Shown one piece after another: positions 1-7,843 of a stretch of DNA of 64,000 bases. Position 1 is the stretch's first letter. Each line of letters opens with the position of its first letter. The position numbers were made by a program, and so were the translations under genes. The stretch lies in the NCBI GenBank assembly GCA_020041925.1, contig CP083409.1; one strand, 5' to 3'. The notes under the pieces were generated by a model. It did not search any database, was not told where the DNA came from, and saw only the letters and a program-made list of their open reading frames with translations. The DNA is from Faucicola osloensis_D (GTDB lineage Bacteria; Pseudomonadota; Gammaproteobacteria; Pseudomonadales; Moraxellaceae).

Positions 1-768
1 TATCATGTTGGGCGCCTCATCAGTTATTCATTGCTTGGATTGATTGCCAGTTTTGTTGGGGTGGCAATCTTTCAGTCCATTATGAGTAACAGTGCGCCAA
101 GAATTGTCCTGGGTGCGGTATTGGTGTTGATTGGGCTTGCGATGCTTGGGTTACCGCTGTTCAATCAGTTAGAAAAAATTGGGATGCGTTTTTGGCAATC
201 GCTTGCCCCGATACGCAAAAAAGTTTTTCCGATTGATAGCTTTGGTAAAGCCTTGTTTGCTGGCTTGCTTTGGGGATTTTTGCCGTGTGGATTGGTGTAT
301 GGTTCGCTCATGATGGCGATAGCTGGCAACAATATCGCTACAGGGGCGGCTCTGATGTTTGTATTTGGACTGGGTACGATGCCGATGTTGATTGCCACGC
401 AAAAAACTGTGGGTATGCTACAGTCGAGTATTAAAAATTTTCGCCTTCGCCAAATTAATGGGGTGATTATGATGCTGTCTGGGCTTGCGGTGATTTTTAT
501 TCCGATGATGATGCACCATAATCATAATCAAGGTTCACACAGTCATGCCAGTCATAGCATGAGTGAGACGAGTATGCACCACGATATGTCGACAATGAAT
601 CATTCTGCGTCTAATCCTGCTTCTATGACAGCTTCGACTACCATGCCGATTACTATGCCTATTAACCATAATATGAGCCATAACATGAATCACGACATGC
701 ACAATATGCAGGATATGGATAAGCACCATGAGGTGGCGATGCCTGCCAGTACCAGTCATAATCACTAG
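1..768 (+). CDS. TauE/SafE-like (DsbD_2 type) membrane transporter, 3' part, with His/Met-rich tail
   Basis: The frame is open to the left window edge, so the true start lies outside; a TTG at 31 is only an internal codon. The visible part has several hydrophobic membrane segments and the motif GLLWGFLPCGLVYG, typical of the sulfite exporter TauE/SafE or DsbD_2-like family often found beside cbb3 oxidase and copper-handling genes. After the last membrane segment, from nt 505 to 765, comes an 87-residue soluble tail with about 17 His and 16 Met, in MxH and HxM patterns such as NMNHDMHNMQ. Such tails bind Cu or other soft metals in other proteins. That suggests a metal-linked role here, but this is inference. 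The substrate is unknown. Confidence 0.8.
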   Translation, partial: YHVGRLISYSLLGLIASFVGVAIFQSIMSNSAPRIVLGAVLVLIGLAMLGLPLFNQLEKIGMRFWQSLAPIRKKVFPIDSFGKALFAGLLWGFLPCGLVYGSLMMAIAGNNIATGAALMFVFGLGTMPMLIATQKTVGMLQSSIKNFRLRQINGVIMMLSGLAVIFIPMMMHHNHNQGSHSHASHSMSETSMHHDMSTMNHSASNPASMTASTTMPITMPINHNMSHNMNHDMHNMQDMDKHHEVAMPASTSHNH

Positions 769-806
769 TCAGTAATCATTCATTTATATTGCCCAAAAAA
801 AACAAA

Positions 807-830
807 CCTCTTAATCGGTATATTAAGAGG
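807..830 (-). terminator. Hairpin terminator for the 27-aa ORF
   Basis: Perfect 9-bp stem, CCTCTTAAT paired with ATTAAGAGG around a 6-nt loop. On the minus strand it is followed by a T-rich run (TTTGTTTTTTTT), the layout of a rho-independent terminator, 43 nt past the stop codon at 873. On the plus strand no T-run follows. Confidence 0.65.
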
Positions 831-872
831 TTATCGGTTGCGAATTTTTACGTTTTACGCTTAACTTGCAGT

Positions 873-956
873 TTACATTTCTACCGCGTCATCGCCTTCG
901 TCAAGATAGATGATATCGGTTTCATATTCAAACGCTTCATTTAACATATCTAACAT
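873..956 (-). CDS. Candidate 27-aa acidic microprotein
   Basis: Short ORF: ATG at 956, stop TAA at 873. The sequence starts MLDMLNEAFEY and ends DEGDDAVEM. It is strongly acidic, with no Cys and no signal peptide. A good Shine-Dalgarno, AGGAG, lies 5 nt before the ATG, and a terminator-like hairpin (807-830) follows. The combination of ribosome site, ORF and terminator argues for a real transcription unit. I do not recognise a family. Alternatives are a leader peptide or a chance ORF inside an untranslated RNA. Confidence 0.45.
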   Translation of the reverse strand: MLDMLNEAFEYETDIIYLDEGDDAVEM

Positions 957-1183
957 TTTTTACTCCTATCCTTCTTTATCCAATATCCCATAGTGGTGGA
1001 TTTTTTATTCATTTTAAGGCTTTTGCCATTTTTTAGTTGTTTACTTACTACTTACTATTTTACGTTATCAATGCAACTTCATAACGTCATGATATTTAAC
1101 GTGAGTTTGATGACAGTAGCATGAAATTCATGTGACAGGAATATGAATTTACAAAAAATTACTTTTATTAAAAAATACTACCG

Positions 1184-1390
1184 CTACCGTGAAGGTTTGT
1201 CGAGGTCGCTAAGTAGTTTTGGCACGCTTTTGAGTCGCTGTTGCTGTTCGTCATAGGCTTGTTTTTGAACGCGGTAAATTTCATACACGCACAGTTCTTC
1301 GCAGCCGTTGTTGCAACATTCCCAGTCTTCGGGGTAGGTGGGTTCTTCGAGTAATTTTTCGCCATTAAGCAATTGGATATTTTGATTCAT
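1184..1390 (-). CDS. Oxidoreductase-like domain protein (small Cys-rich)
   Basis: A 68-aa protein with the motif PEDWECCNNGCEELCVYEIY. This matches the short oxidoreductase-like N-terminal family (PF09791 type), whose hallmark is PxDCCxxGCxxCVxDxY. The four Cys may bind metal; no reaction is established. It starts at the ATG at 1390, with only a weak ribosome site upstream (AAGAA). An overlapping 65-aa frame on the same strand is a shadow. It stands alone, with opposite-strand signals on its right. Confidence 0.8.
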   Translation of the reverse strand: MNQNIQLLNGEKLLEEPTYPEDWECCNNGCEELCVYEIYRVQKQAYDEQQQRLKSVPKLLSDLDKPSR

Positions 1391-1420
1391 TTAAGATTAT
1401 TCTTTTTAAAGTCTAAAAGC

Positions 1421-1452
1421 AAAATGCCTATCATCAAAGATAGGCATTTTTT
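1421..1452. terminator. Strong bidirectional hairpin
   Basis: A 12-bp perfect stem: AAAATGCCTATC, loop ATCAAA, GATAGGCATTTT, then two more T. On the plus strand this is a classic intrinsic terminator ending in T6; the minus strand also gives a T-containing tail. No known gene on either strand clearly ends here. It lies just upstream of the 68-aa minus-strand gene and just before a plus-strand TATAAT box. Confidence 0.6.
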
Positions 1453-1467
1453 ACTGCAAATTTCTCT

Positions 1468-1473
1468 TATAAT
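1468..1473 (+). promoter_or_regulatory. -10 box (TATAAT) upstream of the 21-aa hydrophobic ORF
   Basis: Perfect TATAAT about 100 nt before the ATG at 1571. No good -35 box is visible at 16-18 nt spacing (best is CATTTT at 1445-1450). The implied 5' leader would be about 90 nt and would contain a small hairpin, GTTGGG-CTGAAA-CCCAAC, at 1532-1549. Confidence 0.4.
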
Positions 1474-1570
1474 GCCACCGTCATTTTTAGCTGTAAAAAT
1501 AATGGCGGTTAAAGTTATATTTAACAGAGCCGTTGGGCTGAAACCCAACCAAAACAGGAAGGAAAAAGCG

Positions 1571-1636
1571 ATGAAACCTATTTTACTCATCATCGCCTTT
1601 TTGATTCTGTTGTTTATCAGCTTGAAAGCTTGGTAA
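1571..1636 (+). CDS. Candidate 21-aa hydrophobic peptide (type I toxin-like)
   Basis: ATG at 1571, TAA at 1634-1636. It is preceded by the strong ribosome site AGGAAGGA, 7 nt upstream. The peptide begins MKPILLIIAFLILLFIS and ends LKAW: one membrane helix with a Lys at each end and an aromatic last residue. In size and pattern it resembles by eye the Ibs-type toxic peptides of type I toxin-antitoxin loci; homology is not shown. A longer in-frame reading from 1373 has no ribosome site and runs through the terminator hairpin, so I prefer the short form. It could also be an ordinary small membrane protein. Confidence 0.4.
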   Translation: MKPILLIIAFLILLFISLKAW

Positions 1637-1650
1637 AATCAGCACCTAAA

Positions 1651-1697
1651 TAAGTATTCGCAGTACTTACATGGTGGGCTAAAGGGAAACCTTAGCC
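1651..1697 (+). other. Two adjacent hairpins after the 21-aa ORF
   Basis: First hairpin TAAGTA-TTCGCAG-TACTTA (1651-1669). The second (1677-1697) pairs GGCTAA and GG with CC and TTAGCC around a GAAA loop, with one bulged A. No T-run follows, so they are not standard terminators. They may be structured 3' mRNA or part of a small RNA. Confidence 0.35.
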
Positions 1698-1762
1698 ATC
1701 TCCTTACCCTTAATTATAGTTTACCGTTTCTAAGGAATCAATTTTAAATTTGATGACTAAAC

Positions 1763-2137
1763 CTATTGATCGTCAAATTGACTTTGTAGCTTTTCGTGCA
1801 TTTCTTCATAAATTTCTCTTAGCACATCATCATCACCACAAGCAACTTGATAACTGACTGCTATAAATCCCATAAAATCTTCATACTCGTCGACTTTATA
1901 AAGGTCATAAAGAAATAGATTGGATGAATCGAGTTCAAATTCATCATAACCAATTTTTTGCATTAGTTTATCAAATTTCTCGGCAAATTCCTGCTTATAC
2001 TCATCATTATTTAAATCATCAATATCTGCTGTTTCAAACTCTTTTTTAAGAACTAAAAACCCTTGTTCAAATTCTTTAGTTTGTTCATCGGTTAAATTCG
2101 ATGAATCTTTTTTTAAAATTTCTAAAACTTCTGACAT
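1763..2137 (-). CDS. Acidic hypothetical protein, 124 aa
   Basis: A soluble, strongly acidic protein rich in Glu and Asp, with predicted helical character, no signal peptide, no membrane segment and a single Cys. It has a clear ribosome site (AAGGAAT, 7 nt before the ATG at 2137). I do not recognise the family. Small acidic proteins of this kind include immunity proteins and adaptor-like proteins, but nothing nearby (no toxin or secretion gene) supports either. It lies downstream of mfd, separated by a terminator hairpin, so it is probably transcribed on its own. Confidence 0.75.
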   Translation of the reverse strand: MSEVLEILKKDSSNLTDEQTKEFEQGFLVLKKEFETADIDDLNNDEYKQEFAEKFDKLMQKIGYDEFELDSSNLFLYDLYKVDEYEDFMGFIAVSYQVACGDDDVLREIYEEMHEKLQSQFDDQ

Positions 2138-2255
2138 GGTAATATTCCTTTTAATTAAGTTAAGGGCAGTTTTATAATAGAAAGTTTTTTGATTGTTTAA
2201 TATTACGTTTGCAGTATGACTGAATCATTATCCTATTTTAATCTAAAAAAGCAAG

Positions 2256-2278
2256 AAAGCGACAATTAATGTCGCTTT
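2256..2278. terminator. mfd terminator
   Basis: Stem AAAGCGACA / TGTCGCTTT with a 5-nt loop, 14 nt past the mfd stop. On the minus strand it is followed by CTTGCTTTTTT. Confidence 0.75.
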
Positions 2279-2291
2279 ATTTTGAAATAAA

Positions 2292-5200
2292 TTATCCTTT
2301 CAAGGTTAATTTTTCAAGCAAATTCTTAACCGCATCAATCCTACCTTCTGCTGTAGCAAGGGCTTTGTCATCCATCATTTTTAGCCCTGTCGCGCCATTC
2401 ATTTTAAATTTTTTCGGATTCGACTGAATAAGCCCAATAATGGTAATGGCTTCCACAGGGGTGCTTGGTGAAAACTCAAAGGTGACTTGCCGCTCATTGC
2501 CATCAATTTTGCTAATCTCAAGCGCTTCAGCCATTAAGCGGATTTGGTGAATGGCAAATAAATTTTTGGTCGGCTCCGGCAAACTGCCAAAACGGTCTAG
2601 CATTTCGCTGCGAATACTAATTAGGCTGTCATAGTCTTCAGCATTGGCGATTTTTTTATAAAACAATAGCCGCTGATGGACATCACCCAGATAATCTTCA
2701 GGGATGAGTGCCGACAAATGCAGATTAATGTCACTGGTTAGCGATAATGGGGTGTTCAAATCAGGTTGTTTACCTGCTTTGATGGCTTTGGTGGCACGGT
2801 TTAACATATCCATATACAGGTTAAAACCGACCGCTTGCATATTGCCGCTTTGGTTTTTGCCCAGCAGCTCGCCTGCCCCACGAATCTCAAGGTCTTCACT
2901 GGCAAGCATAAAGCCTGCCCCCAATGTGTTGGCACGGCTGATGGCATCAAGCCGCTTTTGGGCGTCGCTGGTCAAGCCTTTAATAGACGGCACAAGCAGA
3001 TAACAGTAGGCTTGGTGGTGACTGCGACCAACACGCCCACGAAGCTGGTGAAGCTGGGCGAGCCCGAATTTATCGGCGCGGTTAATGATAATGGTATTGG
3101 CATTGGGGATATCAATGCCCGTTTCGATAATGGTGGTACACACCAATAAATTGTGTCTTTTATGGTAAAACGATTGCATGATTTGCTCAAGCTCTCGTTC
3201 TTTCATCTGACCGTGAGCCACTGCCACCCGAGATTCGGGCACAAGCTCTCGCACGGTTTCTGCCATGCGCTCAATGCTCGCCACATCGTTATGCAGTAAA
3301 AACACCTGTCCGCCACGCAATAATTCACGCAAAATCGCTTCTTTGAGTAAGTTATCAGACTTTTGCATGACAAAGGTTTTAATTGCCAACCGCCTTGCAG
3401 GGGGCGTGGCGATAATCGACATGTTTCGCATACCCGATAATGCCATGTTCAGCGTACGCGGAATGGGTGTTGCGGTCATTGATAATACGTCAACATCCGA
3501 TTGCATGGCTTTGATACGCTCTTTATCTCGCACGCCAAAACGGTGTTCTTCATCGACAATCATCAGACCTAAGTTGGCAAACTTGACATCTTCTTGCAAA
3601 ATACGGTGGGTACCGATGACGATATCAATTTTACCTTCCGCTAAGCCTTTGAGAATCGCATCGTGTTGTTTTTTGGTGCCAAACCGAGACAAGCTTTCAA
3701 TACGAATGGGCCAATCGGCAAATCGATCCAAAAAGTTGTCTTCGTGTTGCCCAGCAAGCAGTGTCGTCGGTACTAGCACTGCTACTTGATACCCTGCTTG
3801 TACCGCAATAAAAGCGGCACGCATCGCCACTTCGGTTTTACCAAAACCGACATCACCGCACACCAGCCTATCCATGGGCTTATTTTGCTTCATATCAAAC
3901 TTAACCGCTTCAATAGCATTGGCTTGATCGGGCGTTTCTTCAAACGCAAATTGACTGGCAAATAAGTCATACTGGATTTGGTCAATTGGGAAGTTAATGC
4001 CCACTTTGGCATCACGGCGGGCTTGTACGTTGAGCAGTTCCGCCGCCACATCATGAATTTGGCTGAGTGCTTTGGCTTTGGCTTTATCCCATTTACCGCT
4101 ACCTATGGTATGAAGCGGTGCGGTTGCCGCGTCGCCACCCGCATAACGGCTGATAAGCTGCAGATTTGCCACAGGCACATACACACTGGCATCATCTGCA
4201 TAGGTAAGATGGATGAACTCTTGCAGTTGTCTATCAATCTCAAGGGTAATCAAGCCTTGATAACGCCCAATGCCAAAATCAATATGCACCACAGGGTCGC
4301 CAATATTAAGCTCACTGACCGATTTAACCAAAAATTCATCAGACACATCGCTTTGGCGACGGCGGCGAGTCTGTAATACTTGCCGTCCAAACAACTGGGT
4401 TTCTGAGAGAATCGCAAACTTATCGGGAAGCAACGCGCCTCTTTCAATCGGTGCAATGGTCAAGGCAATCGCAGTGCTATGCGCCTCATCCATGTTTGCA
4501 AGAAAATCGCTCAATCCTGAAACACTTTGCAAATTAAAGCGCTTTTGCAACAGCTCCGATAAAATCTCACGGCGACCCGCAGTTTCGGCAACCAATAATA
4601 TCGGTTTAGCAAACTGCTCGCGAAATGCCATCAGTCTTTGCAGTGGCTCAGCAAGTTTATGGTCAACGGTTAAATCAGGTGGGGTGTCAACCAATGCATT
4701 GATTGCCCCTGCTTTGGTGTCATCTATTGGCTGTTCGCTGGTGATAATGCGAGGATATTGGGCAATTTTTTCGTTAAAGATATGTTCTGCCAAATACAAA
4801 TCTTGCGGTGCCACAATCGGTTTTTCGATATCGTGCCTGCGGTCATTGTAACGAGTTTGGATTTGTTGCCAAAAATTTTGGTAAGCCGTCTCTAGTTGAT
4901 TATCAACGATAAACAAGCTATCTTTGGGCAAGTAACTAAAAAAATCCGAGCCATTTTGCCAACTATCCGTGTCAAAAAATAATGGCTGATAATACTCCAC
5001 CCCCGCGGGTGCAATGCCGTTCATCACATCATTAAACAGCTCAAAACGGCGGGCGGATGTGTTGGCAAAGGTGCTGGCAAAATTGGCGCGAAACGTTTCT
5101 TTACCCTCATCCAGGGGAAATTCTCGCGCGGGTAAAATCTGAAAACTGGTGATTTTACCGATAGTTTCACCCGATTTTTTTTGACTATTCATAAATTTGA

Positions 5201-5894
5201 CATATTGATGGGGGTCACTGTCTTTTAATTCGTCCAAATCCGCTTGGGTCAAGCTACGCTGGGTTTGTGGATTAAAAAAACGGATGCTCTCAATCTCATC
5301 ATCAAATAAATCAATGCGCACTGGGAATGGCTGACCAATGGCAAACAAATCAATCACGCTGCCACGCACAGCAAATTCCCCAGGCTCAAAGACATTATCT
5401 ACCGCATGATAGCCTGCGGTTGCCAGTTTTCGACGTTCAGTTGCCACATCAAAGGTGTCACCCACTGACAAATCAAAGTGTTGACCCAATAGCCATGATG
5501 CAGGGGCGACACGGTGCATTAAGGTCTGCACTGAAATCAGTAAAATACCATCAGTTGGCATATGGGTAAGCAAATGAATCCGCTCAGAGACAATATCATG
5601 GTGCGGTGACAGTTCATCATAGGTAAGCGTTTCCCAATCAGGAAACACATGGGCATCGACCCCACTAAATGCCAACTCTGTTTCAAGCTGATTGAGCTGA
5701 TTTTGGTCACGGGTCACGACGACTTTAAGTCGGTTTTGCTGACCACTATCGCTGCTGGTGAGGCTAGTGAGCCATAAGGCTTGGGTCATGCCTTGTAAGT
5801 TGCCCAGCCATTTTTTGTCATGCTTAGTATTGTCAAACAACGATTGGTTGAGGCGAAAGGAAAGATGAGACAGTGAGTGTGTAACATTCGTCAT
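2292..5894 (-). CDS. mfd: Transcription-repair coupling factor Mfd
   Basis: 1200 aa (E. coli Mfd: 1148). Mfd is an ATP-driven translocase that removes RNA polymerase stalled at DNA damage and recruits UvrA. In order: a UvrB-like N-terminal part, an RNA-polymerase interaction region starting near residue 535 (IGDPVVHIDFGIGRYQG), then the helicase motor with Walker A GDVGFGKT (680-687), the Walker B box DEEH (781-784), TATPIPRT, and the RecG-like region TTIIETGIDIPNAN. The C-terminal TRCF domain is present. The start codon at 5894 has no clear ribosome site; instead three copies of a 15-bp repeat abut it. It ends at a hairpin terminator. Confidence 0.97.
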   Translation of the reverse strand: MTNVTHSLSHLSFRLNQSLFDNTKHDKKWLGNLQGMTQALWLTSLTSSDSGQQNRLKVVVTRDQNQLNQLETELAFSGVDAHVFPDWETLTYDELSPHHDIVSERIHLLTHMPTDGILLISVQTLMHRVAPASWLLGQHFDLSVGDTFDVATERRKLATAGYHAVDNVFEPGEFAVRGSVIDLFAIGQPFPVRIDLFDDEIESIRFFNPQTQRSLTQADLDELKDSDPHQYVKFMNSQKKSGETIGKITSFQILPAREFPLDEGKETFRANFASTFANTSARRFELFNDVMNGIAPAGVEYYQPLFFDTDSWQNGSDFFSYLPKDSLFIVDNQLETAYQNFWQQIQTRYNDRRHDIEKPIVAPQDLYLAEHIFNEKIAQYPRIITSEQPIDDTKAGAINALVDTPPDLTVDHKLAEPLQRLMAFREQFAKPILLVAETAGRREILSELLQKRFNLQSVSGLSDFLANMDEAHSTAIALTIAPIERGALLPDKFAILSETQLFGRQVLQTRRRRQSDVSDEFLVKSVSELNIGDPVVHIDFGIGRYQGLITLEIDRQLQEFIHLTYADDASVYVPVANLQLISRYAGGDAATAPLHTIGSGKWDKAKAKALSQIHDVAAELLNVQARRDAKVGINFPIDQIQYDLFASQFAFEETPDQANAIEAVKFDMKQNKPMDRLVCGDVGFGKTEVAMRAAFIAVQAGYQVAVLVPTTLLAGQHEDNFLDRFADWPIRIESLSRFGTKKQHDAILKGLAEGKIDIVIGTHRILQEDVKFANLGLMIVDEEHRFGVRDKERIKAMQSDVDVLSMTATPIPRTLNMALSGMRNMSIIATPPARRLAIKTFVMQKSDNLLKEAILRELLRGGQVFLLHNDVASIERMAETVRELVPESRVAVAHGQMKERELEQIMQSFYHKRHNLLVCTTIIETGIDIPNANTIIINRADKFGLAQLHQLRGRVGRSHHQAYCYLLVPSIKGLTSDAQKRLDAISRANTLGAGFMLASEDLEIRGAGELLGKNQSGNMQAVGFNLYMDMLNRATKAIKAGKQPDLNTPLSLTSDINLHLSALIPEDYLGDVHQRLLFYKKIANAEDYDSLISIRSEMLDRFGSLPEPTKNLFAIHQIRLMAEALEISKIDGNERQVTFEFSPSTPVEAITIIGLIQSNPKKFKMNGATGLKMMDDKALATAEGRIDAVKNLLEKLTLKG

Positions 5895-5895
5895 T

Positions 5896-5940
5896 GTTAT
5901 CGGTCTTTTGGTTATAAGTCTTTTGGTTATCGGTTTTTTG
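5896..5940. repeat. 15-bp tandem repeat, 3 copies, at the mfd start
   Basis: Three head-to-tail units: GTTATCGGTCTTTTG, GTTATAAGTCTTTTG and GTTATCGGTTTTTTG. The array ends one base before the mfd initiation codon (mfd is on the minus strand), so it occupies the place where a ribosome site would be. Confidence 0.85.
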
Positions 5941-6047
5941 AGTTAAAAAGGCAAAAAAGAATGACGTTATTGTGGGGGTTTTTGAGGTTGATTTAAAGCA
6001 AAAAATCAGCCAAATTTAGCGGATGTTCTATTCAATCTTGAAGGCTT

Positions 6048-6557
6048 TTAACGTGGGGTATTATCGATATAGCAAAGTTCATTCGTGGCTTTTTTATTCG
6101 TATAACACGTTAGCCAATTCTCCAGTGGCATAGTCTTGCCATTACTTTTTTGGAGAAGTTTACTATAAGCTGTTGAGCGTTTTTCAACTTCTTTATCGGT
6201 TAAAATTTTCAGTGTTTTAGCATCGCGGCTACGCTGTACCGCTTTTTCACCATCGATGGTCGTGGTTGACTGTTCATTTTTCCAACCGCCTTTGCCGTCA
6301 TCTTCGGCAAACCAATTATCAACAATATCAATTTTACCATAGCCTTTAATATAAAATGTTGCTTCGAACACAGTATAGCCTGAGGCTGCACCACCACTTG
6401 AACCCTCATACGTGCAGACGGTTTTTTTAACAAGTTTATGGTTTTTTAGCACATAGCAAGTGGTTGTTTCATCTTCAAATTGACCGACTCCAGCCAAGCT
6501 ATTGACACTTAATAATAAACCACTGCTAACCACGGCGATTCTAAACAGATTTTTCAT
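6048..6557 (-). CDS. Secreted hypothetical protein, 169 aa
   Basis: A Sec signal peptide is visible (MKNLFRIAVVSSGLLLSVNSLAG), with likely cleavage after SLA. The mature part has four Cys, which could form disulfides in the periplasm or outside. There is no recognised domain. Three ATGs occur in a row (6563, 6560, 6557); the ribosome site AGGGA at 6565-6569 favours the last one. That ribosome site overlaps the rraA stop codon, so the two genes are probably co-transcribed and translationally linked. Function unknown. Confidence 0.75.
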   Translation of the reverse strand: MKNLFRIAVVSSGLLLSVNSLAGVGQFEDETTTCYVLKNHKLVKKTVCTYEGSSGGAASGYTVFEATFYIKGYGKIDIVDNWFAEDDGKGGWKNEQSTTTIDGEKAVQRSRDAKTLKILTDKEVEKRSTAYSKLLQKSNGKTMPLENWLTCYTNKKATNELCYIDNTPR

Positions 6558-6567
6558 CATCATGTCC

Positions 6568-7095
6568 CTAGTCGATTAGTGATTTTTGACTAAGAATGAT
6601 ACCGTTATTATCCGCATACACAAAGTCGCCATTATTTATTGTCATTCCGCCAAAATTGAGCGTCACACCCACATCCCCCACACCCTTGCGATTGGATTTG
6701 CGGGGAATGGCGCCGAGCGCTTGTACGCCGATTGGCATTTTGCCCATATCATCCACATCTCGCACACAGCCATACACAATCACCCCAGCCCAGCCATGGT
6801 CAACGCCGCTTTGTGCAATCATATCGCCCAGTAAGGCACAGCGCATTGACGCCCCACCGTCTACCACCAAAACCTTGCCATTGCCTTTCTCATCTTTGCC
6901 ATGCGTGGCTAACAGCTCTTTAACCCGGCTATTGTCTTCAAAGCATTTGACGGTTACCACTTCACCGCCAAATTTTGTGTTACCGCCATAGCTAAAAAAG
7001 CGTTTGCCTTCCATGTTGGGTGCACAAACCTGACATTCTGGATTATCATCTAATAAATCGCAGGTAATAAAATTTTGTAAGGTCATGTCGCTCAT
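6568..7095 (-). CDS. rraA: RraA family protein (RNase E activity regulator / HMG aldolase fold)
   Basis: About 175 aa. It carries family signatures: an N-terminal TCDLLDDNP, the GGDMI-equivalent ALLGDMIAQSG, WAGVIVYGCVRDVDD and the C-terminal PGD-like NNGDFVYADNNGI. In E. coli RraA binds RNase E and lowers its activity; other members are 4-hydroxy-4-methyl-2-oxoglutarate aldolases, and sequence alone does not fully separate the two. Two ATGs (7098 and 7095) follow the ribosome site AAGGAA; 7095 has the better spacing. It lies 34 nt after the SDR gene and directly before the secreted protein, probably in one operon. Confidence 0.9.
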   Translation of the reverse strand: MSDMTLQNFITCDLLDDNPECQVCAPNMEGKRFFSYGGNTKFGGEVVTVKCFEDNSRVKELLATHGKDEKGNGKVLVVDGGASMRCALLGDMIAQSGVDHGWAGVIVYGCVRDVDDMGKMPIGVQALGAIPRKSNRKGVGDVGVTLNFGGMTINNGDFVYADNNGIILSQKSLID

Positions 7096-7128
7096 CATCG
7101 TTCCTTAAATCAATTTTTTTTGGGAAGG

Positions 7129-7843
7129 TTAGTTTCTAAACCGCGTCATCGCTAGCATCTCACCGTTACTGATAACTTGGGTTTTTTTGGCGGTATCGAC
7201 GCGATTAGCAGATTTTTCATAAGTATGTTTGATGTGCCAATTGTTACTCACCAGCGCCATTGCCATCGCTACCCTATTGGCTTCTATGGGACGGACAGGC
7301 AGTTTTTTAGGTACGATAGGTTTGATGAGTTTGTACGCCGTCTGCGCGATGGTTTCAAGTTTACGAGCATCGTGTTTGCCAAGCAGCAAAGAGGGACGAA
7401 AAATTGCTAATTCTTGAAAGCCTAAATTGTCAATCGCAGTTTCAAGCTCACCTTTGACACGGTTATAAAAAAAGCGACTGTCGGCATTGGCGCCCATCGC
7501 CGATAACAAAAAAAAACCGCTCTACGCCTTTTTGTTTGCAAGCTTTTGCGAATGCCACATTAAAGGTAAAGTCGATTTGTCGAAAGGCGGCTTCACTACC
7601 CGCTTCCTTAATGGTGGTACCCAGACAGCTAAAAGCATCGGTGTCTTTACCAATCGACAGCGCAGACACAAATTCATGTATTTGATTAAAATCTTTGAGC
7701 TGATAAAAATGCATCGAATCACTCAACCCTTTTGGCTGAGAGCGCGCAATGATAATGACTTTTTGATAAAGACTGCCAAGCTGGGTCAGTAATGAATTGC
7801 CTACCAAGCCGGTTGCACCGATGATTAATGCTGTGCGCTGCAT
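7129..7843 (-). pseudogene. NAD(P)-binding SDR, TIP30/HTATIP2-like, frameshifted
   Basis: Two overlapping frames together make one protein of about 238 aa. The 5' part (7843 to about 7508) has the nucleotide-binding motif GATGLVG near its N-terminus. The 3' part (about 7516 to 7129) continues with LLSAMGANADSRFFYNRVKG, including the Y-x-x-x-K motif of extended SDR enzymes. The break is in a run of nine T on the coding strand (A run at 7508-7516); eight T would restore the frame RFFLLSAMGAN. It is therefore either a recent frameshift, a phase-variable tract or a base-calling error. The substrate is unknown. It is first in the apparent operon with rraA. Confidence 0.85.

Noticed and set aside
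873..956. PQQ precursor (PqqA)-like peptide
   Set aside because: Size is close and there are Glu and Tyr residues, but their spacing and context do not match PqqA and no pqq genes are visible.
1373..1570. N-terminal extension making the 21-aa peptide an 87-aa protein
   Set aside because: It runs through a strong terminator hairpin and the TATAAT box and lacks a ribosome site.
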